The notes beneath the pieces are model-generated. The model worked only from the letters and a program-made list of their open reading frames with translations, did no database searches and was not told where the DNA came from. The position numbers and the translations under genes are program-made. A DNA stretch of 64,000 nt from Desulfonatronum thiosulfatophilum (GTDB lineage: Bacteria; Desulfobacterota; Desulfovibrionia; Desulfovibrionales; Desulfonatronaceae). Location: positions 124,001-188,000 of the forward strand of contig NZ_FMXO01000008.1 of the NCBI RefSeq assembly GCF_900104215.1, given 5' to 3'. Positions 19,083 to 28,044 of this stretch are shown in pieces; the stretch's first letter is position 1, and the number at the start of each line of letters is the position of its first letter.

Positions 19083-19102
19083 TATACGAAGGAGTTTTAA
19101 TT

Positions 19103-19474
19103 TTGAGTACCCTGATCATCACCATTCACATTCTCGCGTGCATTTCCCTGGTCGTCCTGATTCTGCTCCAATCGGGCAAGGAAGGGATGGGCGTCATCTT
19201 CGGCGGGGGCAGCAGTTCCGTCTTCGGCGGCGGCGGCGCGGGCGGCCTGCTCAAGAAGCTGACCATCAGCGTTGCAAGCGTCTTCCTGATCACCTCGCTG
19301 AGCTTCACCTACATGAGCGGCCAGCGAACCGCGGAAGAATCAATCATCCTTGACATTCCCGGCGACATGCTGCAAGTTCCGTCCGCTCCGGGGACCATCG
19401 AACAGCAGATCCTGACGCCCCGCGAGCCCGCCGACTCCAACGCCCCTCAGCAAGGTCCGACCGAGTCGCAATAG
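19103..19474 (+). CDS. secG: Protein translocase subunit SecG
   Basis: Two membrane segments (about residues 2-21 and 50-70) enclose the typical SecG loop QSGKEGMGVIFGGGSSS and a Gly-rich stretch. The C-terminal tail after residue 85 is polar and Pro/Gln-rich. SecG assists SecYE/SecA-driven export. The start is TTG at 19103, supported by AGGAG eight bases upstream; no ATG or GTG is available nearby. The gene ends the pgk-tpiA cluster and is followed by a tRNA after nine bases. Confidence 0.94.
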   Translation: MSTLIITIHILACISLVVLILLQSGKEGMGVIFGGGSSSVFGGGGAGGLLKKLTISVASVFLITSLSFTYMSGQRTAEESIILDIPGDMLQVPSAPGTIEQQILTPREPADSNAPQQGPTESQ

Positions 19475-19483
19475 TTTCAAAAA

Positions 19484-19570
19484 GCCGAAGTGGTGGAATT
19501 GGTAGACACGCCATCTTGAGGGGGTGGTGAGGGAAACCTCGTGGGGGTTCGAGTCCCCCCTTCGGCACCA
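19484..19570 (+). tRNA. tRNA-Leu (anticodon GAG)
   Basis: The acceptor stem GCCGAAG/CTTCGGC closes an 87-base cloverleaf ending in encoded ACCA. The anticodon stem CCATC/GGTGG holds the loop TTGAGGG with GAG at 19518-19520. The long variable arm (GTGAGGGAAACCTCGT region) is typical of tRNA-Leu, and the T-arm GGTTCGAGTCC is intact. It is probably cotranscribed with secG. Confidence 0.97.
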
Positions 19571-19621
19571 AAAGACAATCCGAGCCCGACCGGCTCAACA
19601 CAAAAGGTCAATAGATTTTAA

Positions 19622-19658
19622 ACGAGGCTGGACAGATTGTCCGGCCTCGTTTTTTTTT
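19622..19658 (+). terminator. Rho-independent terminator after tRNA-Leu
   Basis: A 12-bp stem (19622-19633 with 19639-19650, one G-T pair) with a five-base loop is followed by eight T. It ends the suhB-to-tRNA unit. Confidence 0.93.
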
Positions 19659-20135
19659 GTCTTTTGACATCCGGGTTTGCCTGGCCGAGGAACTGGAAGA
19701 TGCTCAGCATGAACCGGCCCCTGCCCTGCCTGGACGGTCTTGCCATCCAGCAAGCCGTCCGGTCTGATCTCCAAGCTTATACCTTGATCACCACCCCACC
19801 TCAAATCCCGCCAGGAATCAGCAGGTCGATCCGCAACAGTCCCAAACCTGGCCGTGACCCCGATTGATCTGACCGTCCCGCACTGCTATCAACCGGGAGT
19901 GAAGCATCGTCATGGCCCCCGCGCCCTTGTGCATCGGACACAACACCAACAGTTTCACGACATCTCTCGGGCTGCCAAGAATTTTGGCAGTTGTGCCAAC
20001 GAAATGGCCGCATACACAACCAATATAGGCTGACGCTTTCTGCAACGGCTAGGAATTTGGTGTTTCTGTTCTGGCATGTATCGTGCTCAATAGATGCAAG
20101 ACCATTACGGTCCACCATCAACAGGAGAAAAAACC
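19659..20135. other. Gap without supported gene
   Basis: Nothing convincing was found over ~475 bases. A small hairpin (GGACGG...CCGTCC) lies near 19730-19760, and a 75-codon minus frame (19818-20045) lacks a ribosome site and any recognisable motif. No integrase or duplicated tRNA end was seen. Confidence 0.5.
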
Positions 20136-20579
20136 ATGAAGAAGCTTTTCGCGGTTGCAGCTATGGCGGTTATGCTCTGCATAGCTGGGCTGGTCATGTC
20201 CGGCGAAGCCCAGGCCCAGAGGTTTGTGGACTATGGGGACGGTACAGTGATGGATACTGCAACCAATCTGATGTGGACCAACAATGCCAACCCGTTCGGC
20301 AGATTGAATTGGGATGACGCCATGTCCAGGTGCAGCTCTTTCAGCATCTCCGGTATTGGCGGCTGGCGGCTGCCGAGCAAGGACGAGCTTTTAATTTTAT
20401 ACCATGCAATGAGTGGCGGACATCCCTTTACCGGGTTCCAGTCGTCCTCCTACTGGTCCAGCTCGACCTACGAGGACGGCCATGACTTCGCGTGGTTCGT
20501 GAACATGAGCCACGGCAGCGTGGATCACTACCGCAAGATCGACATCACCTACGTATGGCCGGTCCGCGCCGGACAGTGA
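20136..20579 (+). CDS. Secreted DUF1566 (Lcl C-terminal) domain protein
   Basis: A Sec signal peptide (MKKLFAVAAMAVMLCIAGLV, cut near GEAQAQ) precedes a ~120-residue domain with FVDYGDGTVMDTATNLMW, WRLPSKDELLILY and a closing WPVR. That is the DUF1566/FGE-related fold found in many exported proteins. Its function is unknown; such domains are often surface or periplasmic. The ATG at 20136 follows AGGAG, and an in-frame upstream ATG (20094) would bury the signal. A second exported protein follows 66 bases later. Confidence 0.85.
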   Translation: MKKLFAVAAMAVMLCIAGLVMSGEAQAQRFVDYGDGTVMDTATNLMWTNNANPFGRLNWDDAMSRCSSFSISGIGGWRLPSKDELLILYHAMSGGHPFTGFQSSSYWSSSTYEDGHDFAWFVNMSHGSVDHYRKIDITYVWPVRAGQ

Positions 20580-20645
20580 GGTGATTGGAACTTTGGTCAT
20601 TCCGTTCGGATTACTTGATCCTTCAACCAACCAAGGAGACTGGAA

Positions 20646-21026
20646 ATGCGTAAACTGTTTTTGACTGCTTCCCTGGCCCTGCTGTTCATGGCAACGCCCA
20701 ACCTTCACGCCGCAACCGGCACCTACATCGACTGCATCCACGGCTGCCCCGACCTGATCGTCTGCACCAACTGCTGCAACCAGACGTTCAGCAGTATCCT
20801 GGCGACCTGCAACGCAAACCGTGACAATTGCGAGGCCCTGTGCCCTCCGGGGAACATGGATTGTCTCAACGCATGCATGATGGCCAGGAACGATTGCCTT
20901 AAGCAGGACACGCGGGTTTTCGATTGTCCGCACTGGAAGGCTGGCGGTCCGCAGCCGGGTTTGACGAAGACACTGGGTTTGAGGAAGACATCTGAGTGCA
21001 GGTTTTGTCATGAGGATGATCGTTAG
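20646..21026 (+). CDS. Exported cysteine-rich protein, 14 Cys
   Basis: I do not recognise the family. It has a signal peptide (MRKLFLTASLALLFMATPNL, cut after HA) and a mature part of about 104 residues with 14 cysteines, many spaced C-x3-C (CIHGC, CEALC, CLNAC) plus a CC pair. This recalls disulfide-rich helical hairpin folds. A final CRFC pair closes the protein. No CxxCH haem motif is present. AAGGAG lies seven bases before the ATG. It follows the DUF1566 gene and a terminator comes after it, so the pair may form one unit. Confidence 0.75.
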   Translation: MRKLFLTASLALLFMATPNLHAATGTYIDCIHGCPDLIVCTNCCNQTFSSILATCNANRDNCEALCPPGNMDCLNACMMARNDCLKQDTRVFDCPHWKAGGPQPGLTKTLGLRKTSECRFCHEDDR

Positions 21027-21092
21027 GTTCCTCGATGAAATGACTCTTTAACGGGACGGGGGTGGCACTGGGGCATCCCACTCTCCCCGCTC

Positions 21093-21131
21093 AAAGCCGC
21101 CTGTCCTTTTCGGGATCGGCGGCTTTTCTGT
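21093..21131 (+). terminator. Rho-independent terminator
   Basis: AAAGCCGCC (21093-21101) pairs with GGCGGCTTT (21118-21126), followed by TCTGTTTTTT. It ends the DUF1566/Cys-rich unit before the histidine kinase gene. Confidence 0.8.
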
Positions 21132-21330
21132 TTTTTGGATCGTTGTTCAGACGTCTCAAACCAGGGCGAAGGACGGACGCGGCTGAGATCGAATCTTTTG
21201 CTTGACCTTGTTGCATGAATGGGAAAGAAGAAAATAATTAACATAAGGTGAATACGGTTCACACACCCATGACATGACAAGGCCGCTATAAACGCAGCAA
21301 CTTGTCATCCCACACTGCACAGGAGTCCAG

Positions 21331-24300
21331 ATGTACCAAAAGCAAGCCCCTGCCGCACCTCCCGCTCAAGCAGGCTTTTCCGACGCCCAGGACATCCTGG
21401 ACCACGCACCTGTCGGTATCTTCAAGACAACACCGGAGGGACGTTTTCTCTATGCCAATCAGGCCTTGGCGGAGATGTTCGGATATAATGCACCGCTGGA
21501 TCTGGTGAATTCGGTCCAGGACATTGCCGCTGAATTGTTCGCTGATCCCAAAGACGGCCCTACTGTCACCAGCCTGTTGGCGGCTGAAGGAATAGTAAAA
21601 AACTTCGAATGCGAACATGTTCGCAAGGACGGCACCCGTTTCTGGGCATCGGGGAGCATTCGAACTGTCTATGCGGAAGACGGGAGCGTTTTGCATTTTC
21701 AAGGCTTTGTGAGCGACATTACCGCGCGCAAAAATGCCGAGCAGGCCGAGAGGGAAACCGAGCGGCGCTTTCGGTTGATGTTCAAAAACGCTCCCATGCC
21801 CTACCAGTCGTTGGACGAACAGGGAAACTTTCTCGACGTAAATCAATTATTTCTTGATGTGCTGGGATACTCACGAGATGAACTGATCGACAAGAATTTC
21901 GGCGATATCCTGCATCCGGATTGGAGGGATCATTTCAAGGAAAACTTCCCAAAGTTCAAGGCTGTTGGTGAAATCTTGGGTGTTGAATTCGAAATGGTCA
22001 AAAAGGATGGATCGCCAATTCTCGTCTACTTCAACGGCAAGATCCAGCGAGATGCACAAGGCCGGTTCCAGAGAACCCACTGCATTTTCCAGGATGTTAC
22101 AGAGAAAAAACAGGCGGAGGATGCACTGCGTGAGAGCGAAAACCGTTACCTCACCCTGTTCGAGAGAACGATCAACCCTATCACTATTATTGATATCGAA
22201 GGCAATTATATCGATGCCAATGAGGCTGCCTTGCATTTTTTTGAGTGTTCACGCAGCGAGTTACTGACAAAGAATGTCATTGATTACATACCGCCCGGCA
22301 AGAACAAGATGTTGGCAACACATCTCCCATTATGGGAAACAGGCGGTGTTCTGGAGAGAGAATATTTCGTCCACGGCAGGGTGAAGACACTGATCCTGAC
22401 CATCACGTCTGGGACATGGCATGGACGACCTGTGGTCTTTGGCAATGGCATTGATATTACTGAGCGCAAACAGACGGAAGAGGCGTTACAAGAAGATGCT
22501 GTTCGTCGTCGTATCCTGGTCGATGATTCCAGAGACGGGATCGTTGTCTTGAACCAGGATGGAAGCGTTCATGAAGCCAACAAACGCTTTGCTGGAATGC
22601 TTGGTTATTCTCACGAAGAAATACAGCAACTCTCACTCTGGGATTGGGATATCAACAGGGATCCAGATCAACTTGCCGAAATGGTTCATAAAATCGATGT
22701 AAAAGGTGATTTTTTTGAAACTCGTCACCGTCGCAAGGATGGCACATTCTATGACGTTGAAATTAGCTCCAACGGGTCTGTAATCAATGGACGGAAACTT
22801 ATATTTTGCGTTTGTCGCGATGTTACCGAACGCAAGCGAATCGAGCACGAACTCAAGGAAAAGACGGCCCTGCTTGAGGGCATCCTGGACAACATTCCGG
22901 ACATCATGGGCGTCAAACGACCTGATCTGAGTGTGATGCGTTACAACAAGGCAGGCTATGCATTTCTGAACAAGTCCCCGGAGCAGGTTATTGGCGGCAA
23001 ATGCTATGAGCACATTGGCCGGAAAGCGCCCTGTTCTCCCTGCGCAACACAAGCAGCCATACAGGCAAAACAACCAGTGGAATTGGAGAAATTTGTGCCT
23101 GAGCTTGATGTTCACCTGAGCTGCCGGGCCAATCCAATCCTCTCTGATGCAGGGCAAGTTGAGTATGCTGTTGAACTTATTCGTGACATTACACAGAGAA
23201 TAAATATTGAAAAAGTGCTGCGTGAAAGTGAGGCGCGTTTCAGCAACCTGTTTGAACATGTGCCCACAGTGGCTGTACAGGGATATGGCATGGACGGCAT
23301 GACTCTGTTCTGGAACAAAGCATCCGAGAACTTCTATGGATATTCCGCTGATGAGGCCATTGGAAAAAATCTCCTGGACCTGATCATCCCGGACGAAATG
23401 CGACAGGATGTTCTTCGTGAAATTCAAGTGATGTCCGCAGGCGGAAAACCGATTCCCCCGACGGAACTCAGTTTGAAGCGCAAGGACGGCTCACGCATAC
23501 AGGTTTACTCAAGTCATGCGATTATTAACAAATTCGATCAAGAACCTGAACTGTTTTGCATTGATATCGATCTGACTGAACTCAAACGGACCGAAGCCGC
23601 TATGCTTCAAGCCAAGCAAGCGGCCGAAGCCGCCAACCTGGCAAAATCCGAATTCCTGGCCAATATGAGCCATGAAATTCGCACTCCCATCAACGGCATC
23701 ATGGGCATGATGGCGTTATTGGACACCACTGCCCTGGATGAGGATCAACAACAATATGTCCATTTGGCCAAAACCTCCGCGGATCGCCTGACCAGGTTGC
23801 TGTCCGATATCCTGGACCTGTCCAAGGTTGAGGTCGGAAAGATGGAACTCCTCGAGTCCGAGTTCAGTATGATCGAACTGCAAGACTCGATTCTCGGTCT
23901 GTTCACCGTGACAGCCAGAAACAAAGGGATGACTCTGGAATGTTCTATAGACCCGGCTATTCCGCAACGGCTGGTCGGAGATGAAGCCCGATTGCGGCAA
24001 GTGCTGTTCAACGTTGTCGGCAATTCCTTGAAATACAGCGACAGCGGAAAGGTCAACGTAAGGATGACTCCGATCCGTTCTTGGAAAAACGGGGCCTTCA
24101 GGATTCTTTTTTCCGTAACCGACACGGGCATCGGCATCCCTGATGACAAACTCAACGACCTGTTCAAGCCCTTCGTGCAGGTGGACGGCTCGTACACCCG
24201 GAAGTACCAAGGCGCGGGGCTCGGACTGGCCATAGTCAAGCGGCTGGTTGAACTCATGGATGGGCGGCTGTGCGTCGAAAGCCTGGAGGGCCGGGGAACC

Positions 24301-24759
24301 ACGATCCATATCGCTTTGTACTTCAAACTTCCCGTTGCAAACGATTCGAGCTTGTCTATTGGGGCATCAAGTTCGTCTCCGGCTTCCCGCTTGCGTATTC
24401 TCCTTGTCGAGGATGATCCGTCCAACTCGTTTCCGACCATGAAACTACTGCAGAAAGCGGGGCACAAGGGGACTCTAGCCGAGAACGGTCGTCAGGCTTT
24501 GGATCTGCTTTCCCAGCAGGATTTCGATCTTGTTCTGATGGACATCCAGATGCCGGTGATGAACGGCGTCGAAGCCGCCAAGGCCATCAGGTCGTCCACT
24601 GATCTTGGTCTCAAGAAGGATATCCCCATCATCGCTCTGACGGCCTATGCCATGCTTGGAGACAGGGAGAAGTTCCTTGATGCCGGGATGAACGACTACG
24701 TGGGGAAGCCGATGCACATGGAGGATTTGCAGAGAGTGCTGGAGAGAACTTTCGCTTGA
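21331..24759 (+). CDS. Hybrid histidine kinase with six PAS domains
   Basis: The 1142-residue protein has about six consecutive PAS modules over residues 15-755, each ending in a DIT/DVTE-type linker. The fifth holds a Cys-rich insert (GRKAPCSPC). Next come HisKA with phospho-His781 in [16 protein letters not shown], an HATPase domain with DTGIGIP and [12 protein letters not shown], and a receiver domain with phospho-Asp1071 in LVLMDIQMP. No membrane segment is seen, so it senses a cytoplasmic cue. AGGAG precedes the ATG. No response regulator or HPt gene is adjacent, so its target is unknown. Confidence 0.95.
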   Translation: MYQKQAPAAPPAQAGFSDAQDILDHAPVGIFKTTPEGRFLYANQALAEMFGYNAPLDLVNSVQDIAAELFADPKDGPTVTSLLAAEGIVKNFECEHVRKDGTRFWASGSIRTVYAEDGSVLHFQGFVSDITARKNAEQAERETERRFRLMFKNAPMPYQSLDEQGNFLDVNQLFLDVLGYSRDELIDKNFGDILHPDWRDHFKENFPKFKAVGEILGVEFEMVKKDGSPILVYFNGKIQRDAQGRFQRTHCIFQDVTEKKQAEDALRESENRYLTLFERTINPITIIDIEGNYIDANEAALHFFECSRSELLTKNVIDYIPPGKNKMLATHLPLWETGGVLEREYFVHGRVKTLILTITSGTWHGRPVVFGNGIDITERKQTEEALQEDAVRRRILVDDSRDGIVVLNQDGSVHEANKRFAGMLGYSHEEIQQLSLWDWDINRDPDQLAEMVHKIDVKGDFFETRHRRKDGTFYDVEISSNGSVINGRKLIFCVCRDVTERKRIEHELKEKTALLEGILDNIPDIMGVKRPDLSVMRYNKAGYAFLNKSPEQVIGGKCYEHIGRKAPCSPCATQAAIQAKQPVELEKFVPELDVHLSCRANPILSDAGQVEYAVELIRDITQRINIEKVLRESEARFSNLFEHVPTVAVQGYGMDGMTLFWNKASENFYGYSADEAIGKNLLDLIIPDEMRQDVLREIQVMSAGGKPIPPTELSLKRKDGSRIQVYSSHAIINKFDQEPELFCIDIDLTELKRTEAAMLQAKQAAEAANLAKSEFLANMSHEIRTPINGIMGMMALLDTTALDEDQQQYVHLAKTSADRLTRLLSDILDLSKVEVGKMELLESEFSMIELQDSILGLFTVTARNKGMTLECSIDPAIPQRLVGDEARLRQVLFNVVGNSLKYSDSGKVNVRMTPIRSWKNGAFRILFSVTDTGIGIPDDKLNDLFKPFVQVDGSYTRKYQGAGLGLAIVKRLVELMDGRLCVESLEGRGTTIHIALYFKLPVANDSSLSIGASSSSPASRLRILLVEDDPSNSFPTMKLLQKAGHKGTLAENGRQALDLLSQQDFDLVLMDIQMPVMNGVEAAKAIRSSTDLGLKKDIPIIALTAYAMLGDREKFLDAGMNDYVGKPMHMEDLQRVLERTFA

Positions 24760-24819
24760 AGAGCACCATACCTTTTCTCAATCCACCTTCCCCCCCGCGA
24801 AAAGCCCTCCTGTACATGA

Positions 24820-25308
24820 TTAACCAAGGATATGAGGATTGAGCCGCCAGAGCGTGTAGTTCAGAATTGACGCATATCCAACCCAGAGCAGATACGGGAT
24901 CAGGAGCGCGCCTGCCAATGGTCTTTTGTTCCAAAAGCTGATCATGGTGATGAAGATCAGGCCCAGGAGAAGAAGTATTCCCGCAAAGGAAACCATTCCA
25001 AGATTCCAAACGAAAAAAAGCCACGACCAGAGCGCATTGAAGAAAAGCTGTACAATGAAAAGGCCAAGCGCCGTCCGCGTTTCCCTGAATGTTCCAACAC
25101 GCCAGACAAGCCACGCCGCCACTCCCATGAGCGTGTACAGGACCGTCCACACAGGTCCGAAAAGCTGAGCAGGCGGCGACCATGCCGGCCTATCCAACTG
25201 GGCGTATAATGCTGGAGCATCCATCGAGGCCGCGCTTCCGACTGCAGCGGCAACATACGTGATGGCCAACCAGCCGATAAGACCTAAAATCTGTTTGCGT
25301 TTCTCCAT
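24820..25308 (-). CDS. TspO/MBR family membrane protein
   Basis: The 162-residue protein has five membrane segments and TspO hallmarks: RPAWSPPAQLFGPVWTVLYT in the first half, ALWSWLFF and a final YASILNYTLWRLN. Bacterial TspO binds tetrapyrroles and is linked to porphyrin handling and stress. The ATG at 25308 follows GGAGGGAG; a further ATG at 25338 is less likely. It is convergent with the histidine kinase gene. Confidence 0.93.
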   Translation of the reverse strand: MEKRKQILGLIGWLAITYVAAAVGSAASMDAPALYAQLDRPAWSPPAQLFGPVWTVLYTLMGVAAWLVWRVGTFRETRTALGLFIVQLFFNALWSWLFFVWNLGMVSFAGILLLLGLIFITMISFWNKRPLAGALLIPYLLWVGYASILNYTLWRLNPHILG

Positions 25309-25381
25309 CGCAACTCCCTCCATATTCGGGACCGGCATGCTGATTCAGCGACCTGCCTTTTCGCCGACCTACAAAAAACAA

Positions 25382-25441
25382 AATAACTATTCAGCAAAAT
25401 CGGAAAAGAGCTGGATACAGGTTTTCGCCGGTATGACTGAA
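25382..25441. repeat. Partial R2-type repeat
   Basis: ATAACTATTCAGC followed by CTGGATACAGG and CGCCGGTATGACTGA matches the left half of the element at 4112-4263 with drift. The right half is absent. Confidence 0.55.
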
Positions 25442-25446
25442 TCTGT

Positions 25447-25923
25447 TCAGTACGTGACCTTGTCTTCCTTCAGTTCCCAATCCCTGAAGGCTTCCCCGGC
25501 CTCTTCAGGTAAGAGGTTCACCATCGAAATTATGCGTTCATTCAAAGGAATGTTCAATTCCTGGTAGATGAAGGCGTCATCAAATCCGATCTCAGCGGCG
25601 TCTGTTTTGTTGTTGCCATAGTAGATACGGTCGAGGCGAGCCCAGTAAATAGCCCCCAGGCACATCGGGCAGGGTTCACAAGTCGTGAATATCGAACATC
25701 CTGAAAGGTCATATGTGTTCAGTTCCCTACAGGCTTGCCTGATGGCGTTGATTTCAGCATGCGCCGTAGGGTCGTTGTCGCGGGTAACGCTGTTCGAAGC
25801 CTCGGCGATCACCTTTCCATCCTTGACGATGATTGCCGCGAAAGGCCCACCGCCCTGCTTCACGTTTTCCCTGGAAAGAGCGATTGCCTTGCGCATAAAA
25901 AATTCCGGATTTTGTTCAATCAT
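25447..25923 (-). CDS. guaD: Guanine deaminase (CDA fold)
   Basis: The 158-residue protein has the zinc-dependent deaminase signature HAE (His55, Glu57) and PCPMC (Cys85, Cys88). The contexts DPTAHAEINAIR and EPCPMCLGAIYWAR, with TDAAEIGFDD afterwards, resemble Bacillus GuaD closely rather than tRNA adenosine deaminase. It converts guanine to xanthine. The start is the ATG at 25923 next to a GTG at 25926, both behind AGGAG. It follows the Rpn remnant by 12-15 bases, and the same junction is duplicated in decayed form at 39841-40304. Confidence 0.92.
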   Translation of the reverse strand: MIEQNPEFFMRKAIALSRENVKQGGGPFAAIIVKDGKVIAEASNSVTRDNDPTAHAEINAIRQACRELNTYDLSGCSIFTTCEPCPMCLGAIYWARLDRIYYGNNKTDAAEIGFDDAFIYQELNIPLNERIISMVNLLPEEAGEAFRDWELKEDKVTY

Positions 25924-25937
25924 CACGTGCTTTTCTC

Positions 25938-26635
25938 CTACCCAAACTGCATCTGTCCTTGCAGTCCGGCCACCTGCTCCCTGTCCAATCCGGTGATGGC
26001 CGCTACGTCGTCCAGAGACATGCCTCGGGCGAACATGGCCTGAACTATCTTCCTGATTCCAATCTCTTCGCCTTCCACTCTACCCTCCTCTCTGCCCTTC
26101 ATTTCAGCGGAGAGTATCCGGGAGCGCTGGTCCATGAGTTCGGCTTCGCGGGCTTCGTAGGCCATGCGTTTGAGCTTGTCCTTGGAGATGACTTCGAGAA
26201 GATTGTAGGCTTGCCTGATGTCCTTGTTGTCGTGGGCGAGCATTTTGATGACCTCCTGTGATTCTCCGTCGATGAACAGCATCCATTGCGTGAGCGGATC
26301 GGTTTCAGGTCCGGCCAAGATCGCCTCCCGCAGCCTGGGCAACTCCAGGAAATGCACTTCCAGGACGTCGGTCAGGCGGTGGCCGGTGGCGTCATCGGTG
26401 AGATGGAAGCAGGAATGGAGTTGCTGGAGCGGGATGCAGGGGAAATCCACGATGTTGATGGTCACGCATTTTTTCAGCTTCTGGTAGGAATCTCCGGCCT
26501 TGATCTGCCCGGCGTACATCTTGGCCCAGTAGAACATGGTTCGTTCGGGCATGGGGTCCGTGGGCAGGATCTGGATTTCCACGTTGATCTGCCGACCGTC
26601 CTGGAGTTGGATGCGGACATCCAGTTGGGATGCCT
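25938..26635 (-). pseudogene. Rpn family nuclease/transposase remnant, N-terminus lost
   Basis: The reading frame encodes the C-terminal two thirds of an Rpn-type (PD-(D/E)XK, formerly transposase_31) protein: DVRIQLQDGRQINVEIQ, DPMPERTMFYWAKMYAGQI, then a helical part and the end ARGMSLDDVAAITGLDREQV. The first ~80 residues expected (seen in the copy at 40304) are missing. Homology starts at 26635, right after the brnA stop, with an in-frame stop just upstream. The first in-frame ATG is at 26582. It may still make a C-terminal fragment. Rpn proteins promote RecA-independent recombination. Confidence 0.8.
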
Positions 26636-26658
26636 CAGTAGCACATCATATGTGCTTC

Positions 26659-26934
26659 TCAATTGACTTCCTTGAGGAAACCGCTGGCGTATTTGTGCAG
26701 GATGCTGCCGATGAGGGTTTGGCAGGGGATGCCTTCCCGCAAGGCTTTTCGCTGCAGCGCGGCCAGGTCGTTTTCCGATATACGAATGTTGATTTTTCGG
26801 TTCTTTTTCAGCGTCTCGCGAGCTATGGTCCGATGATCGCCGGAAGGCGGCACGCTGGTCAACATTCCAGACTGATACGCCTTGAGGATTTCCCGCTCAT
26901 CATCGTCGAGGGGGTAAGGTTTTTCGTGCTGCAT
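26659..26934 (-). CDS. brnA: BrnA-like antitoxin
   Basis: The 91-residue protein has a ribbon-helix-helix-type end (KINIRISENDLAALQRKALREG) after an acidic N-terminus (YPLDDDEREILKAYQSG). This matches CopG/BrnA antitoxins that bind their toxin and repress their own promoter. It lies three bases after brnT, in the usual toxin-first order. The C-terminal ...GFLKEVN is followed immediately by the truncated Rpn gene. Confidence 0.82.
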   Translation of the reverse strand: MQHEKPYPLDDDEREILKAYQSGMLTSVPPSGDHRTIARETLKKNRKINIRISENDLAALQRKALREGIPCQTLIGSILHKYASGFLKEVN

Positions 26935-26937
26935 GGT

Positions 26938-27210
26938 TCAACCTCCGAGGTACTTCTTTGTGGCTTTGCGGCTGGGAATGATCGTTTTCAGGAAAAAATC
27001 CGCTCCATCTCGAACAAAGGGAACGAGCAACGCGTAGCCGTCGCTATCCACGATGAGGATGCGTTGGTTGGGGTATTTTGTCGGGTTGGGGTGTTCCGTT
27101 TCAATAACAAGGGCACCTGCTTCAATTATATTAACAATCTCATCAAAGGTTATTCCACGTTCTTTTGCCAAAAGAGCATTTTTTTCGGCGTTCCATTTGT
27201 ACTTCGGCAT
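26938..27210 (-). CDS. brnT: BrnT-like ribonuclease toxin
   Basis: The 90-residue protein from ATG 27210 (MPKYKWNAEKNALLAKERGI) shows the BrnT pattern: a short strand, a WNxxKN..L...KERGITFDE helix, a central RILIVDSDG strand and an end with KTIIPSRKATKKYL. BrnT is a RelE-fold endoribonuclease that blocks translation. The frame stays open to 27300, but homology starts at 27210. No strong ribosome site is seen there. Toxin identity is inferred from fold-like features and the antitoxin next door. Confidence 0.78.
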   Translation of the reverse strand: MPKYKWNAEKNALLAKERGITFDEIVNIIEAGALVIETEHPNPTKYPNQRILIVDSDGYALLVPFVRDGADFFLKTIIPSRKATKKYLGG

Positions 27211-27232
27211 GGTTTGAATCTGGGACAGACAG

Positions 27233-27245
27233 TTGACAATGTCAA
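27233..27245. promoter_or_regulatory. Candidate operator / -35 of brnTA
   Basis: The perfect 13-base palindrome TTGACAATGTCAA lies 22 bases upstream of the brnT ATG. Its minus-strand half TTGACA matches a consensus -35 box; the -10 region (CAGATT) is poor. Self-repression by BrnA-type antitoxins makes an operator here plausible. Confidence 0.45.
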
Positions 27246-27378
27246 CCCGACCCCTTCCCGTCAGAACAAGCACCTGCATTATCTTGGTTGAAGCAGCCAA
27301 ATAGCGCCACTATGGAACGAGCAGTTGGCTGAAGTTCACAAAGCGGTACTGAGCAGAGCGCACCACACGGCAAACCGG

Positions 27379-27698
27379 CTACCAAAATGTTTTGCAGTGA
27401 AAAGCAGAAAAGGCAGGATCCAAAGTGACAAGCGGCAGCATTTCCAGTTCGCTTTGGGCCGCAAGCATGCGATCAAAGGGGTCGCGGTGCTGCATGGAGT
27501 AGGAACCTGCACGCAAGGAATGGACATAGGTCATGGGAAGGTGAGTGAATCCATCGGCTGCCACGAGTTCAGGAAATCTGTCGACAACGCCCGGCACCTG
27601 TTCCAGCTTGCCGATTCGGTGCTTGGTGGTGATTTCCCAGGTGCTGGCCGCACTGACACTCCGCGACGATGGTCGCCGTCACAAAGAAAATTGAGCAT
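27379..27698 (-). pseudogene. VapC/PIN-domain toxin remnant with internal deletion
   Basis: An N-terminal fragment (MLNFLCD from ATG 27698) is followed, after a frame change and loss of roughly 40 residues, by SAASTWEITTKHRIGKLEQ, FTHLPMTYVHSL and the PIN motif HRDPFDRMLAAQSE, ending LVTLDPAFSAF. The acidic residues of the lost middle part are missing, so the nuclease should be inactive. No vapB gene is recognisable upstream. Confidence 0.72.
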
Positions 27699-28044
27699 CA
27701 AGTCAAGTTTGTCATATGAGCATCGCCCAAGCCATGGCAGTACCTCCCTTATGCGATATTCTTTTCGGGAGGCGAAAGAGCGGATATGAAACGTGCTCCG
27801 ATTTTTTAACTGTTCGCTCAAACTGCCGTGTTCCATAATACAGCCAGAGGGGCCGTTGTTCCCATCCCATTGACTACGAATCCGCGACTGACAAATTCCC
27901 GAACAAGCGCCTGCTTGCGTCTGCACATTTCTGCGAAAAACTGTACCAAAGTACAATAGACAGGAAATAATGTTGATGTAATGTCTGATCGTAAGTTAGG
28001 AATTTATCACAAAGCGATTTCACCCTTTTAAATAGGAGAACACA
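27699..28044. other. Gap upstream of adhesin gene
   Basis: About 345 bases with no supported gene. The last bases hold the adhesin ribosome site (AGGAG). Part of the minus-strand frame here (to 27956) may be leftover from the VapC locus but shows no motif. No c-di-GMP riboswitch core was found. Confidence 0.5.

Noticed and set aside
19818-20045. 75-codon minus-strand ORF with Cys residues
   Set aside because: No start signal or family; too short to support alone.
19484-20135. tRNA-Leu as an integration site
   Set aside because: No integrase and no second copy of the tRNA 3-prime end found downstream; a terminator follows directly.
27699-28044. c-di-GMP riboswitch before the adhesin
   Set aside because: No conserved GEMM core sequence could be seen.
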